NCBI GenBank assembly: GCA_900079685.1
Contig: LT599018.1
Coordinates: forward strand, 551,012-615,011
Reading direction: 5' to 3'
Origin: an uncultured delta proteobacterium
GTDB taxonomy: Bacteria > Desulfobacterota > Desulfovibrionia > Desulfovibrionales > Desulfovibrionaceae
Length of the DNA: 64,000 nucleotides
Both the position numbers and the translations under genes were made by a program. Shown piece after piece: positions 26,475 to 34,754 of this stretch. A model generated the notes under the pieces. That model searched no databases and was not told the origin of the DNA. It saw only the letters and a list, made by a program, of their open reading frames with translations. Every line of letters starts with the position of its first letter. Position 1 is the stretch's first letter.

Positions 26475-27734
26475 GTGGCGCACCATCTCGTCATCCAGCT
26501 TGCCCGGTTCGGGGATACGATCCAGACGAAGCGTCTGCTTCTTTCCCTTGCGGCAACGCCCGGCGATACGGTGCATCTGGCCGTTGATCCCTCCCTGGCA
26601 GCGTTTGCCCGCCGGATATACCCTTTTGCCGTTGTGCATGAGGTCCGGGCGCACGCGACGAATCTAGCGGCGGCGGAAGCGTTTTCCCGTAACAGGAGCG
26701 TTTTCGCCGCCCTTGCCGAAATTCCTTTTTCTTCCGTGTATACGCTCAATTTTTCCGGCATGGCCCTGGCCCTGGCCGGTCTTTTTGATCCGGACTCCGT
26801 CCGCGGCTACAGCTGCCGGAACGGCCAGGCCTTCCGTTCGCGCTGGCTGCGCATGGGATTTCGCTGGATGGGCAACCGCCGTATGGCGCCCATGAACCTC
26901 GTGGATTTTTGGGCGTATCTGCACCCGGATCCCGTCGCCCCGTCAGCGGTCAACCCGGCAGCCAGGGCCGGAGGCGGCGGAAAAATCGCCGTCGTGGCCT
27001 CAGGCCGGGAGGCCAGGCGTTCGCTCCCGCCCGAAGTGCTCGCTCCTCTTGTGGAAGCGGCTTTCGTGGCCCACGGCGGGCCGGAAATCGTCATTCTGGG
27101 CAGCAATGCGGAGCGGGTTTTCGCCCGCAAACTGTCCCGCCTTTTCCGTCCGGCGGTGCTGCAAAAAGTGGATGACGCCTGCGGCAGAACGAGTCTGTCC
27201 GACCTGCCGGATATCCTCGCGGGGTGCGATCGTGTGCTGACGCCCGATACGGGCATCATGCACCTTGCCGCGCATATGGGCGTTCCCGTCCAGGCGTTTT
27301 TCCTGTCCTCGGCCTGGTGTTTTGAAACCGGCCCGTACGGAGACGGGCATACCGTGTTCCAGGCGACCCGATCCTGCGCGCCCTGCGTGGAAACGCGGCC
27401 CTGCCCGCACGCGGTGGCCTGTCTTTCCCCGTTTGCATCACCGGCGCTGCACCGCGCCGTTCAGGGAAAAGAGCCTGAAACCTGGCCGGAAGAGCTGGCG
27501 CGGTTCCGAACGCATTGCGACGCTTTCGGCTGCGACTATATCCCGGATGCCGGTACGTTGCCGGAACTGACCAAAAGGGCGGCTTTGCGGTCCCTTCTGG
27601 CGGAATATTGCGGCATCTTTGAGGCCGGAGCCGCTGCTTCCCGGTTCGCGGAAACGGTCTTTCATGAAACGGATTGGATGCTGCCGCCCGTGGACGAGAG
27701 CGGCAGGGCGGGCATTCTGCCGCAAGGGGAGTGA
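26475..27734 (+). CDS. Glycosyltransferase family 9 (heptosyltransferase-like)
   Basis: Family 9 enzymes transfer heptose or similar sugars from ADP-heptose to lipopolysaccharide core. The 419-aa product has the N-terminal LVIQLARFGDTIQTKRLL motif, typical of heptosyltransferases, and the C-terminal nucleotide-binding motif VLTPDTGIMHLAAHMGVPVQAFF. The start is GTG behind GGGGAGG with a short spacer. A C-terminal extension of about 100 residues is rich in Cys (CAPCVETRPCPHAVACLSP), a pattern also seen in other Desulfovibrio homologues. Only two bases separate it from the next glycosyltransferase. The acceptor is not known. Confidence 0.82.
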   Translation: MAHHLVIQLARFGDTIQTKRLLLSLAATPGDTVHLAVDPSLAAFARRIYPFAVVHEVRAHATNLAAAEAFSRNRSVFAALAEIPFSSVYTLNFSGMALALAGLFDPDSVRGYSCRNGQAFRSRWLRMGFRWMGNRRMAPMNLVDFWAYLHPDPVAPSAVNPAARAGGGGKIAVVASGREARRSLPPEVLAPLVEAAFVAHGGPEIVILGSNAERVFARKLSRLFRPAVLQKVDDACGRTSLSDLPDILAGCDRVLTPDTGIMHLAAHMGVPVQAFFLSSAWCFETGPYGDGHTVFQATRSCAPCVETRPCPHAVACLSPFASPALHRAVQGKEPETWPEELARFRTHCDAFGCDYIPDAGTLPELTKRAALRSLLAEYCGIFEAGAAASRFAETVFHETDWMLPPVDESGRAGILPQGE

Positions 27735-27736
27735 GG

Positions 27737-28990
27737 ATGCAGCGAGTTCTGGTGGTTTTGCCCTTTTACGGCGGTTCCCTCCCTATCGGGCGGTATTGCG
27801 TTGCCGCGCTGCAGGAGCTTGGCTGCCTTGTGGACGTGTTTGAATCCCCTTCCTTTTACGGCGCGTTGCGGGCCTGCAAGGAATTGAACGTTTCCATCGA
27901 GCGGCAGGAGTATCTGGAAAACAGCTTCCTGCAGGTCGTCACCCAGGCGGTTCTCGCCACGGTGGAGCGCTTTGAACCGGATCTGGTTTTGTGCATGGCC
28001 CAGGCGCCGCTCAGCCGTCAGGGCCTCTCCCGTCTGCGCAAGGACGGCGTGCCCACGGCCATGTGGTTTGTTGAGGATTACCGCCTGTTCACGTATTGGC
28101 GGGCCTTCGCCCCGCTGTACGACATTTTCGCGGTCATCCAGAAGGAACCTTTTTTGGGGGAACTGGCGCAAAACGGCGTTGCCAACGCGCTGTATCTTCC
28201 GCTTGCCGCGGACCCGAGCGTGCACAAACCTTTGGAGTTGTCCCCGGCGGACGCGCAGCGGTTCGGGGCGGAACTTTCCTTCATGGGCGCCGGGTATCCG
28301 AACCGCAGGGCCGCTTTCCGGCATCTTGTCCGCCACGGGCTGAAAATATGGGGAACGGAATGGGAGGGCGACCCCATCCTTGCCCCGCTGGTCCAGATGC
28401 AGGGAAAACGCATCAACACCGAGGACACGGTCCGGATCTTCAACGCCGCCGCCATAAACTTGAACCTGCATTCCAGCGTGAATGCGGAAGAGCTTGTGCC
28501 GCAGGGCGATTTCGTGAACCCCCGGACCTTTGAAATCGCCGCGTGCGGCGCTTTCCAGCTTGTGGACAGGCGTTCTCTCATGCCGGAACTGTTTGATGAA
28601 AGCGACCTCGCGACCTTTTCCAGCCTGCCCGAACTGGAAGAAAAAATAGCCTATTTCGCCGGGCATCCCGATGAACGGCGCGCCTATGCGGAGCGGGGCA
28701 GAGAACGCGTTCTCGCCGGGCACACCTATGCCGCGCGGATGCGGACGCTGCTCGAATTTGCGCAAAAGAGGCTGCCGCAACGGGCGAAACGGGTTGACCG
28801 GGACTGGCCCGACGATCTGCCCGAGGCGTTGCGCGGGGAACTGCATGCCTTGTACGGCGCGCTGGGGCTGCCCTCCGGGGCGGGGTTTTCCGATGTCGTG
28901 GCGGCCGTCCGGCGCAAGAACGAAAAACTGAGTTCCCTGGAAACCGCGATACTCTTCCTCGACGAGTGGAAGAAACAATATTCGCTCTGA
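27737..28990 (+). CDS. CgeB/DUF3880-type glycosyltransferase
   Basis: The 417-aa product looks like a GT4-fold glycosyltransferase of the CgeB type with an N-terminal DUF3880 region. Visible are VLVVLPFYGGSLPIGRYCVAALQELG at the N-terminus, WFVEDYRLFTYWRAFAPLYDIFAVIQKE, and the C-terminal FNAAAINLNLHSS, NPRTFEIAACGAFQLVDRR and an HTYAARMRTLL segment resembling CgeB C-termini. Homologues occur in glycan and spore-coat or LPS loci. It starts two bases after the GT9 gene and the pair likely acts on one surface glycan. A bidirectional terminator ends the unit. Confidence 0.8.
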   Translation: MQRVLVVLPFYGGSLPIGRYCVAALQELGCLVDVFESPSFYGALRACKELNVSIERQEYLENSFLQVVTQAVLATVERFEPDLVLCMAQAPLSRQGLSRLRKDGVPTAMWFVEDYRLFTYWRAFAPLYDIFAVIQKEPFLGELAQNGVANALYLPLAADPSVHKPLELSPADAQRFGAELSFMGAGYPNRRAAFRHLVRHGLKIWGTEWEGDPILAPLVQMQGKRINTEDTVRIFNAAAINLNLHSSVNAEELVPQGDFVNPRTFEIAACGAFQLVDRRSLMPELFDESDLATFSSLPELEEKIAYFAGHPDERRAYAERGRERVLAGHTYAARMRTLLEFAQKRLPQRAKRVDRDWPDDLPEALRGELHALYGALGLPSGAGFSDVVAAVRRKNEKLSSLETAILFLDEWKKQYSL

Positions 28991-29012
28991 TTGCACCCAT
29001 CCCGCGTATGCA

Positions 29013-29043
29013 AAAGAGCCGGTCCCGTCGGGACCGGCTCTTT
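29013..29043. terminator. Bidirectional terminator between the glycosyltransferase and TAXI genes
   Basis: Perfect 14-bp stem AAAGAGCCGGTCCC / GGGACCGGCTCTTT with a GTC loop between convergent genes. Confidence 0.9.
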
Positions 29044-29063
29044 GCGTTTACAGGCGGCGCGTC

Positions 29064-30020
29064 TTACTTAACGGCCATGCCCTTTTCCTTGTAGTACTTG
29101 GCGGCGCCGGGGTGCAGGGGCACGGTCAGGCCGTCAAGAGCCGTTTTCAGGTTGATTTCCTTGCCCTTGGCGTGGGAAGCGTGCACGTCGGCGATGTTGT
29201 CGAACATGGCCTTGGTGAACTTGTAGATGACGTCGTCGGGCATCTTGTCGTGGGTGACGAGAATGGCCATGACGGCGGGGGTCTTGGTGTCGGCCGTCAC
29301 ACCCTTATACGTGTTGCCCGGGATGGAGCTGGCCACGAAATACGGGTGCGCCTTGGAAAGCTTCGCCAGGAGGTCGTCGCTGAAGCTGAGCAGGCTGATG
29401 TCTTTCGTCAGGGCGAGGTCCATGACGGAGGCGGTGGGATACCCGGCGACAACGAACCCGGCGTCGATCTGGTTGTCCTTGAAGCGGCTGGTGGTCGCGC
29501 CGAAGTCGAGGAAGTCGACCTTCATGTCGTCATACTTCACACCGGCGAGGGTCAGGATGGCCTTGGCGTCGCCTTCGGTCCCGGAGCCGGGAGCGCCCAC
29601 GCCGACGCGTTTGCCTTTCAGGCTGGCAACGTCCGTGATACCGGCGTTTTTGGCGATGATGATCTGGATATGCTCGGGATACAGGGACGCGACGGCGCGC
29701 ACGTTGGTCAGGGGCTGCTTGAACATCTGCTCCCCTTTGTACGCCCAGTATGAAATGTCGTTTTGTACGAAGGCGATTTCAATATCGCCCTTGGCGATCA
29801 GGTTGATGTTGGCAACGGCAGCGTTGCCGGTTTCCGCCGTGGCCTGAATGTCGCTACCCTTGGTTACTGCTTGGGCGATGGCGCCCCCGATCGGGAAGTA
29901 GGTCCCGGAGGTGCCGCCCGTTGCGATGGAGACGTAATTTTTTGCCGCCAGGGCCATGCCCGCGGAAGCCAGAATCGTTGTGGCCGCGAGAGCAATGACA
30001 AGTACTTGTTTCATTTTCAT
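29064..30020 (-). CDS. TAXI family TRAP transporter solute receptor (copy 1)
   Basis: TAXI proteins are periplasmic binding proteins that feed TRAP permeases. The 318-aa product has a Sec signal peptide (to about residue 25, ASAGMALAAK) and the family start NYVSIATGGTSGTYFPIGGAIAQAV. It also has DIEIAFVQNDISYWAYKG, LKGKRVGVGAPGSGTEGDAKAIL, and a C-terminal PLHPGAAKYYKEKG end shared with copy 2. It overlaps the permease stop by four bases (ATGA), so the order is permease then receptor. TAXI ligands known so far include glutamate-like compounds; the ligand here is not predictable from sequence. Confidence 0.92.
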   Translation of the reverse strand: MKMKQVLVIALAATTILASAGMALAAKNYVSIATGGTSGTYFPIGGAIAQAVTKGSDIQATAETGNAAVANINLIAKGDIEIAFVQNDISYWAYKGEQMFKQPLTNVRAVASLYPEHIQIIIAKNAGITDVASLKGKRVGVGAPGSGTEGDAKAILTLAGVKYDDMKVDFLDFGATTSRFKDNQIDAGFVVAGYPTASVMDLALTKDISLLSFSDDLLAKLSKAHPYFVASSIPGNTYKGVTADTKTPAVMAILVTHDKMPDDVIYKFTKAMFDNIADVHASHAKGKEINLKTALDGLTVPLHPGAAKYYKEKGMAVK

Positions 30021-32026
30021 GACGCAAACTCTCCTGTTGTGGGTGTTGAAGGGGGTACATTCTTACGGCTCCGGTAGACCTGGATGCAGTGGATAAACAC
30101 CAAGACGCCGAGGCCGATAATGTCGGTCAGAGTTCCCGGGTCAAGCAGGCCGATGGCGCCGAGGAGCGCCAGGCCGCGCAGGGGCCAGTTCATATGCGTG
30201 CGGTAGAATCCGATGGTTGCCATGGACAGCAGGAATACGCCCACCAAGGCGGTTACTATGGCCTGCGCCATGGGGAGCGGCGTTGCGTCGATAAAAAGCA
30301 GCATGGGGTTGTATACATAAATGTAGGGCACGATCAAACCGGCGAGCGCCAGCTTGAACGACATCAGCCCCGCCTTGAAGGGGTCCGCTCCGGCAATGCC
30401 CGCTCCGGCATAGGCGGCCAGGGCGACAGGCGGCGTGAGGTCCGCCGCGATGCCGAAATAGAACACGAACATATAGGCCGCCATCGGGGGAACGCCGAGC
30501 TGCAGCAAGGCGGGAGCGGCCATGGTGCTGGTCACGATGAAGTTGGCCGTGGTGGGCAGGCCCGTGCCGAGCAGGATGCTGGCGCACATGGTCAGGAGCA
30601 GGGTGGGCAGCAGGAGGCCGCCGGAGAGCTCAATGATGCCGCTGGCGATACGCAGCGCAAGGCCCGTCAACGTGCCGGTACCCACGATCATGCCCACGCA
30701 GGCGCAGGCGCAGGCCACGCTGAGGGCCGAGCGCGCGCCGCTTTCAAACGCTTCCATGAGTTTTTTGGGGGTAAGCCGGGTTTCCTTGTTCAGGTAGGAC
30801 AGCGGAATGCAGGTAAGGATGCCGAAAAACGCGGCCATAAGCGGCGTGTAGCCCGCCATCAGGAAATAGATGATGGCGAACAGCGGGATAAGCAGGAAGC
30901 CCTTGGTCTTCAGCAGGAACACAATGCTGGGCAGGCGGTTTCTGGGAATTCCCACCAGCCCTTCCTTCCTGGCTTCGAAATGCACCTGGACGGCAAGGGC
31001 CACGTAATACAGGAGCGCGGGAACAATAGCCGCGACCGCTACTTCCAGGTAGGGCCGCCCGAGCATTTGGGCCATGATGAAGGCCCCGGCGCCCATGACC
31101 GGCGGCATGATCTGCCCGCCGGTGGACGCGGCGGCCTCAATGGCTCCGGCGGCTTCCGGCTTGTAGCCCACGCTTTTCATCAGCGGAATGGTGAACATGC
31201 CGACGGTGCAGACGTTGGCCACCGAGGACCCGGAAATGGTGCCCATAAGGCCGGACGCGACGACCGCCACTTTGGCCGGGCCGCCGACCGACCAGCCCGC
31301 CAGCGCCAGAGACAGGTCGATGATGAATTTGCCGATGCCGGTTTTATCCAGCACCGACCCGAAAAGAATAAACATGAAGACAAAGGTGGAGGAGACCTCC
31401 AGCGGAACGCCGAACAGGCCTTCCGTCCCGAGGTACATGTGGTTGATGATGCGTTCTATGGAAAAACCCCTGTGCGACATGAAATCCGGCAGGGATCGCC
31501 CCAGATAGCAATAGAGCAGGGCGAATATGGCCAGAGAGGACAACACCGGGTTGGATATGCGGCGGGTGGCTTCAAGCACCATGATGATGAGCAGAAACCC
31601 CATGGCGAGGTCCATCTCGGTCGGCAGGCCCGCCCGCTCGGTCAGGGCGATGTAGTTGAACACAAGGTAGAGAGCCGCCGTGGCCCCGAGGCCCGCCAGG
31701 ATAAAATCATAAAAGGGGATGGGGCTTTTTTTGTCCATCTTTTGCGAGCGCGGATACAGCAGCAAGGTCAGGACAAGCACCATGGCAAGGTGGACGGCCC
31801 CTTGCATCTGGATGGGGAGCAGGCCGAAACCGGCCGTGTACAGGTGAAAGCAGGACAGGGAGACGGCAAGGACCGTGATGAGAATCGATTGCCACCCCTT
31901 GGTCAGTCTGAAACGGGCCTCTGTGTCATATTTGCGCAGTAATTCGTCGAAATCTATCTGGCCATCGTCGGCCGGCGCACTCAGTTCTTTTTCCACGACA
32001 TCGTGAGATCCGCTTGACGGTTTCAT
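30017..32026 (-). CDS. Fused TRAP transporter 4TM/12TM permease (DctQM type, copy 1)
   Basis: This is the membrane part of a TAXI-TRAP importer, normally driven by an ion gradient. The 669-aa chain combines the small (about 4 TM) and large (about 12 TM) subunits. An N-terminal soluble stretch precedes the first helix near residue 50. The large-subunit signatures are MGTISGSSVANVCTVGMFTIPLMK, AAASTGGQIMPPVMGAGAFIMAQ, LLGTGLPTTANFIVTS and PPVALAAYAGAGIAGADPFK. It lies 223 bp after the DUF1850 gene and directly before its receptor. Short palindromes (32044-32056, 32099-32118) sit in the gap ahead of the start. Confidence 0.93.
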   Translation of the reverse strand: MKPSSGSHDVVEKELSAPADDGQIDFDELLRKYDTEARFRLTKGWQSILITVLAVSLSCFHLYTAGFGLLPIQMQGAVHLAMVLVLTLLLYPRSQKMDKKSPIPFYDFILAGLGATAALYLVFNYIALTERAGLPTEMDLAMGFLLIIMVLEATRRISNPVLSSLAIFALLYCYLGRSLPDFMSHRGFSIERIINHMYLGTEGLFGVPLEVSSTFVFMFILFGSVLDKTGIGKFIIDLSLALAGWSVGGPAKVAVVASGLMGTISGSSVANVCTVGMFTIPLMKSVGYKPEAAGAIEAAASTGGQIMPPVMGAGAFIMAQMLGRPYLEVAVAAIVPALLYYVALAVQVHFEARKEGLVGIPRNRLPSIVFLLKTKGFLLIPLFAIIYFLMAGYTPLMAAFFGILTCIPLSYLNKETRLTPKKLMEAFESGARSALSVACACACVGMIVGTGTLTGLALRIASGIIELSGGLLLPTLLLTMCASILLGTGLPTTANFIVTSTMAAPALLQLGVPPMAAYMFVFYFGIAADLTPPVALAAYAGAGIAGADPFKAGLMSFKLALAGLIVPYIYVYNPMLLFIDATPLPMAQAIVTALVGVFLLSMATIGFYRTHMNWPLRGLALLGAIGLLDPGTLTDIIGLGVLVFIHCIQVYRSRKNVPPSTPTTGEFAS

Positions 32027-32043
32027 TGACCCTCTCTTTATGG

Positions 32044-32118
32044 CTGAAACTTTCAGTGGTTATACCAAAGCAGGCAGCGTCTTGCAGCCATCTGATTTAA
32101 AATACAAAAATGTATTTT
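32044..32118. promoter_or_regulatory. Two short palindromes upstream of the TRAP permease gene
   Basis: CTGAAA-C-TTTCAG (32044-32056) lies 18 bp before the permease start. AAAATACA-AAAA-TGTATTTT (32099-32118) lies further upstream in an AT-rich stretch. They could be operators or part of a promoter for the permease-receptor pair; no clear -35/-10 pair was found and no U-tract follows either arm on the minus strand. Confidence 0.3.
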
Positions 32119-32249
32119 TGATGTGCGTTGGTACACTTCCCTCCTTTATATAACCAGCGGTTAGATTCCTTATGGTCCACTAATACACTTTTGAAGCAAA
32201 ATGACAAGGTACTGTCCGGCATTCGCGCCGGAACCGGGGAAACGGGCCG

Positions 32250-32783
32250 TTATAAACGGGCCGGAACGACGCTGAACACAAGCCGCGCACCCGGCATCTC
32301 CCGCCAAAGGTCCCGGCACGGCGACGGGGAGACGCAGAGCGTGTTCCTGCCGAGTTCCCCGGTGCCGACGCGGTACACAATGGTTTCCCAGGACTCTCCC
32401 GTTCCCTCGACGATCATCCAGGGCGGATCGTACACAAACCGGCCGCGCTCGGGTTTCAGGGACGGCAGCCCGGCGTTGTGCGACATGATCCTTTCCTGCC
32501 AGGTCCACAGGCGTCCTTCCTGAACCCGGTATTCGTCAATGACCGGAGTCAGTTGCACGGAGTGGATTATACCGGCCTGAACGGGACGGCCGAGAAGCGC
32601 GGGCGCGCGGAGCACCATACTGTCCCCGGCGCGCGATTCCGGCGTGGCGCGGGTAATTTCCAGGGCGTGAAGAGGCCAGCCGGGCAACATCGCGGAGAGG
32701 AGCGCGGCGGCAACGAGCGCCGTTGCAACAACGGTATGCCGGGGGCGGAACGGTGCCGCGAAGAGGGTAAGGACGCGGTGCAT
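32250..32783 (-). CDS. DUF1850 domain protein linked to TAXI-TRAP locus
   Basis: The 177-aa product has one N-terminal membrane segment (about residues 20-36) and an extracytoplasmic domain with HSVQLTPVIDEYRVQEGRLW, GLPSL and an arginine-rich end. This matches DUF1850, a small family encoded next to fused TAXI-TRAP permeases in many bacteria. Its job is unknown; a role in transporter assembly or ligand handling is inferred from neighbourhood only. AAAGGATATTCA precedes the ATG. The second TAXI-TRAP locus of the window has no such gene. Confidence 0.78.
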   Translation of the reverse strand: MHRVLTLFAAPFRPRHTVVATALVAAALLSAMLPGWPLHALEITRATPESRAGDSMVLRAPALLGRPVQAGIIHSVQLTPVIDEYRVQEGRLWTWQERIMSHNAGLPSLKPERGRFVYDPPWMIVEGTGESWETIVYRVGTGELGRNTLCVSPSPCRDLWREMPGARLVFSVVPARL

Positions 32784-32823
32784 TGAATATCCTTTACCAT
32801 GACTGGGATATAAATCAAAGGAG

Positions 32824-33016
32824 GGTAGTGGCTCATTTTGGCGTGATACTGCGTCAGCGTGCCGGATTTGCTCCGGTCATGGACCAAAAGTCCAGCGTTG
32901 CTCTCGATGCCCGTGAAGGCTCGAAGACTCGCCTAACGGGCACAAGCCCTCCGGGTCGGCTTCCCTATGCAAATCCGGCACGCTTCCTTGTCTGACGCTC
33001 AAACTGAGCCACTACC
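32824..33016 (+). repeat. Palindromic MITE-like element, copy C (variant core)
   Basis: About 193 bp. The ends GGTAGTGGCTCATTTTG and CAAACTGAGCCACTACC match copies A and B, but a C-to-T change in the left end is matched by a G-to-A change in the right, keeping the pairing. The subterminal blocks TGATACTGCGTCAG and CTTCCTTGTCTGA are conserved. The core differs completely: it opens GCGTGCCGGATTTGC and closes with its exact complement GCAAATCCGGCACGC. Inside are TGGAC-CAAAA-GTCCA and GCCCGT...ACGGGC hairpins. No open frame and no flanking direct repeat. It fills most of the gap between DUF1850 and the next gene. Confidence 0.75.
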
Positions 33017-33113
33017 CAAGAACGTTGCCTTTTCGCCAAAGCTTTGGCATTTTGGGAGAAGTGTCACAACAGAGTTCTCGTCCGGCAATTTTTATAATCC
33101 CGCGCGGACCCGT

Positions 33114-33848
33114 ATGACAGCGCTTTCTTGCATCGCCTATGCCGCATGGATATTTCTGGCCGCCTTTCTTTTTCGAGGCTGCTTGCCGCCGTTTGTGGGA
33201 AAAAACGATTCCGGCAGAGCAATGCGGCCGGTACGCGACATCGGGGTCGCCTGCCTGGCGGCGGGCGCTTTTTTCTTCGTGCCGCCGGGGAGTTTGCCGC
33301 CTTTTTTGAATTACCCATGGGGCGGCCTGGTTTTTCTGGGATGTCTCGCGCTTTCGGCGCTGCTGGCCCGGGAGCGCGCGAGCGCCGTGCCGTTGCTGCT
33401 GGCGGGCTGCGTCGCCCTCGTTTTTTTCTGGTATGCCCGGCAGCGGGGCATGCCCGGCAGCGCCGCCAACCTGGGTACGTTCACCGGCATGCCCGTCTGG
33501 GGAATAGCCCCGGCGCGGCACATCTGCGGGTTTCTCCTGCTGGCCGCCGGGTTTCTGGCGGCCGCCCGCGCGCTCTTTGACGGCTGCCGCTCTTCCCATG
33601 CCGCCACGCTGCGGTGCTTCGCCGTCTGCGCGCTGTTCGTGGCGCTCTTTGCGCCCTGGAATACGGCGCCGTATGTGCGCTGGCCCGATTCCCTTGTTGC
33701 CGGGTGCGACTTTATGCTTTTCTGGGGCAAGGTTTTCGGGGTTGCCGCCGTTCTTCTTTTGCTCCCTCCAGTTCAGGCGGGGGGGCGGCGTCTTTCCTTT
33801 TTCTGCTGCACCGTGGGGAGCGCCCTTATTATTATCCCGGCCGGGTAA
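33114..33848 (+). CDS. Hypothetical integral membrane protein
   Basis: The 244-aa product has about six or seven hydrophobic segments and I do not recognise the family. It starts MTALSCIAYAAWIFLAAFLFRGCLPPF. Inter-helix loops are short and Arg-rich (LLARERAS, WYARQRGMPG), and NLGTFTGMPVWGIAPARHI is the most distinctive polar stretch. The chosen ATG begins just before the first membrane helix; the frame extends back into repeat copy C, which is unlikely to be coding. No ribosome-binding site is obvious. It is followed by surE 103 bp downstream, on the same strand. Confidence 0.6.
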   Translation: MTALSCIAYAAWIFLAAFLFRGCLPPFVGKNDSGRAMRPVRDIGVACLAAGAFFFVPPGSLPPFLNYPWGGLVFLGCLALSALLARERASAVPLLLAGCVALVFFWYARQRGMPGSAANLGTFTGMPVWGIAPARHICGFLLLAAGFLAAARALFDGCRSSHAATLRCFAVCALFVALFAPWNTAPYVRWPDSLVAGCDFMLFWGKVFGVAAVLLLLPPVQAGGRRLSFFCCTVGSALIIIPAG

Positions 33849-33951
33849 CGCGCGTCCCTTGCTCCTTCCTCTCAGCTCTGGTACTTTCCTGGCGGTAATC
33901 GCGCGTATCCGGAGATAGATGCTTTCCGGGTACGGTAAGGAAAGCAGGCAC

Positions 33952-34749
33952 ATGAACAGACCTATGATTCTTTGCACCAACGACGACGGCATCGCTTCGC
34001 CCGGCCTGGCGGCCGCCGCCGAGGCTCTGCTGCCCCTGGGCAGGCTGGTCGTCGCCGCGCCGCTCAGGCAGCAGACATCCATGGGCCGGGCGCACACCGG
34101 CGACCCGGATGCCAGGTTTGAGCCGTATCCCTTGCGGATAGACGGCCACGATATTGAGGCGTATTCGCTGGATGCTTCCCCGGCCGCCGTTGTGCGGCAT
34201 TTTTTTCTGGCCATGCCCGACCGCAAGCCGGATCTGGTCGTGGCGGGCGTCAATTACGGGGAAAATATCGGCGTGAGCGTCACCAGTTCCGGCACGGTGG
34301 GCGCGGCGCTGGAAGCGGCCATGCGCGGCTCTCCGGCTCTGGCCCTGTCCCTCGAGACGGAGGTCGATTCGCAGCGGGAGTATTCCGACCAGGATTGGAG
34401 CGGGAGCATCCACTTCACCCGGTATTTCGCGGCCATGCTCCTGCGCCGGGGCATGCCCCCCGGCGTGGACCTTTTCAAGGTGGAAATCCCCGCCGGCGCG
34501 GGGGCAGAGACGCCCTGGCACATGACGCGCCTCTCGCCCTTCATGTATTACCATTCGGAGATTGCCGCGCCGTGCCTTGAAAGCCGCCGGTGCGACGTGC
34601 TGTTCCGCAAACAGAAACGGGATAACGAACCGCGCGATACGGACGCCTACGCCGTGCGCACGGCCCGGTGCGTCGCGGTTACGCCGCTCAGCCTGGACCT
34701 GACGGCGCGAACGCCGCTTGAGTCCGTACTTTCCTGGGTTAAGGATTAA
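33952..34749 (+). CDS. surE: 5'-nucleotidase SurE
   Basis: SurE is a metal-dependent nucleoside 5'-monophosphatase, also acting on short polyphosphates, important in stationary phase. The 265-aa product has the metal-binding start [21 protein letters not shown], then [45 protein letters not shown], and a C-terminal [23 protein letters not shown]. Each is typical of the family. The ATG at 33952 is favoured over one 11 codons earlier because the conserved region starts immediately. uvrB follows after five bases. Confidence 0.93.
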   Translation: MNRPMILCTNDDGIASPGLAAAAEALLPLGRLVVAAPLRQQTSMGRAHTGDPDARFEPYPLRIDGHDIEAYSLDASPAAVVRHFFLAMPDRKPDLVVAGVNYGENIGVSVTSSGTVGAALEAAMRGSPALALSLETEVDSQREYSDQDWSGSIHFTRYFAAMLLRRGMPPGVDLFKVEIPAGAGAETPWHMTRLSPFMYYHSEIAAPCLESRRCDVLFRKQKRDNEPRDTDAYAVRTARCVAVTPLSLDLTARTPLESVLSWVKD

Positions 34750-34754
34750 TTTTC

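Noticed and set aside
30089-31942. Long plus-strand open frame opposite the first TRAP permease gene
   Set aside because: Its product is dominated by Gly, His, Arg and Gln with no domain, as expected for the complement of a hydrophobic membrane protein gene.
32967-33113. N-terminal extension of the 33.1-kb membrane protein into repeat copy C
   Set aside because: The extension reads through the palindromic repeat, has no ribosome-binding site and precedes the first hydrophobic segment by 50 polar residues.
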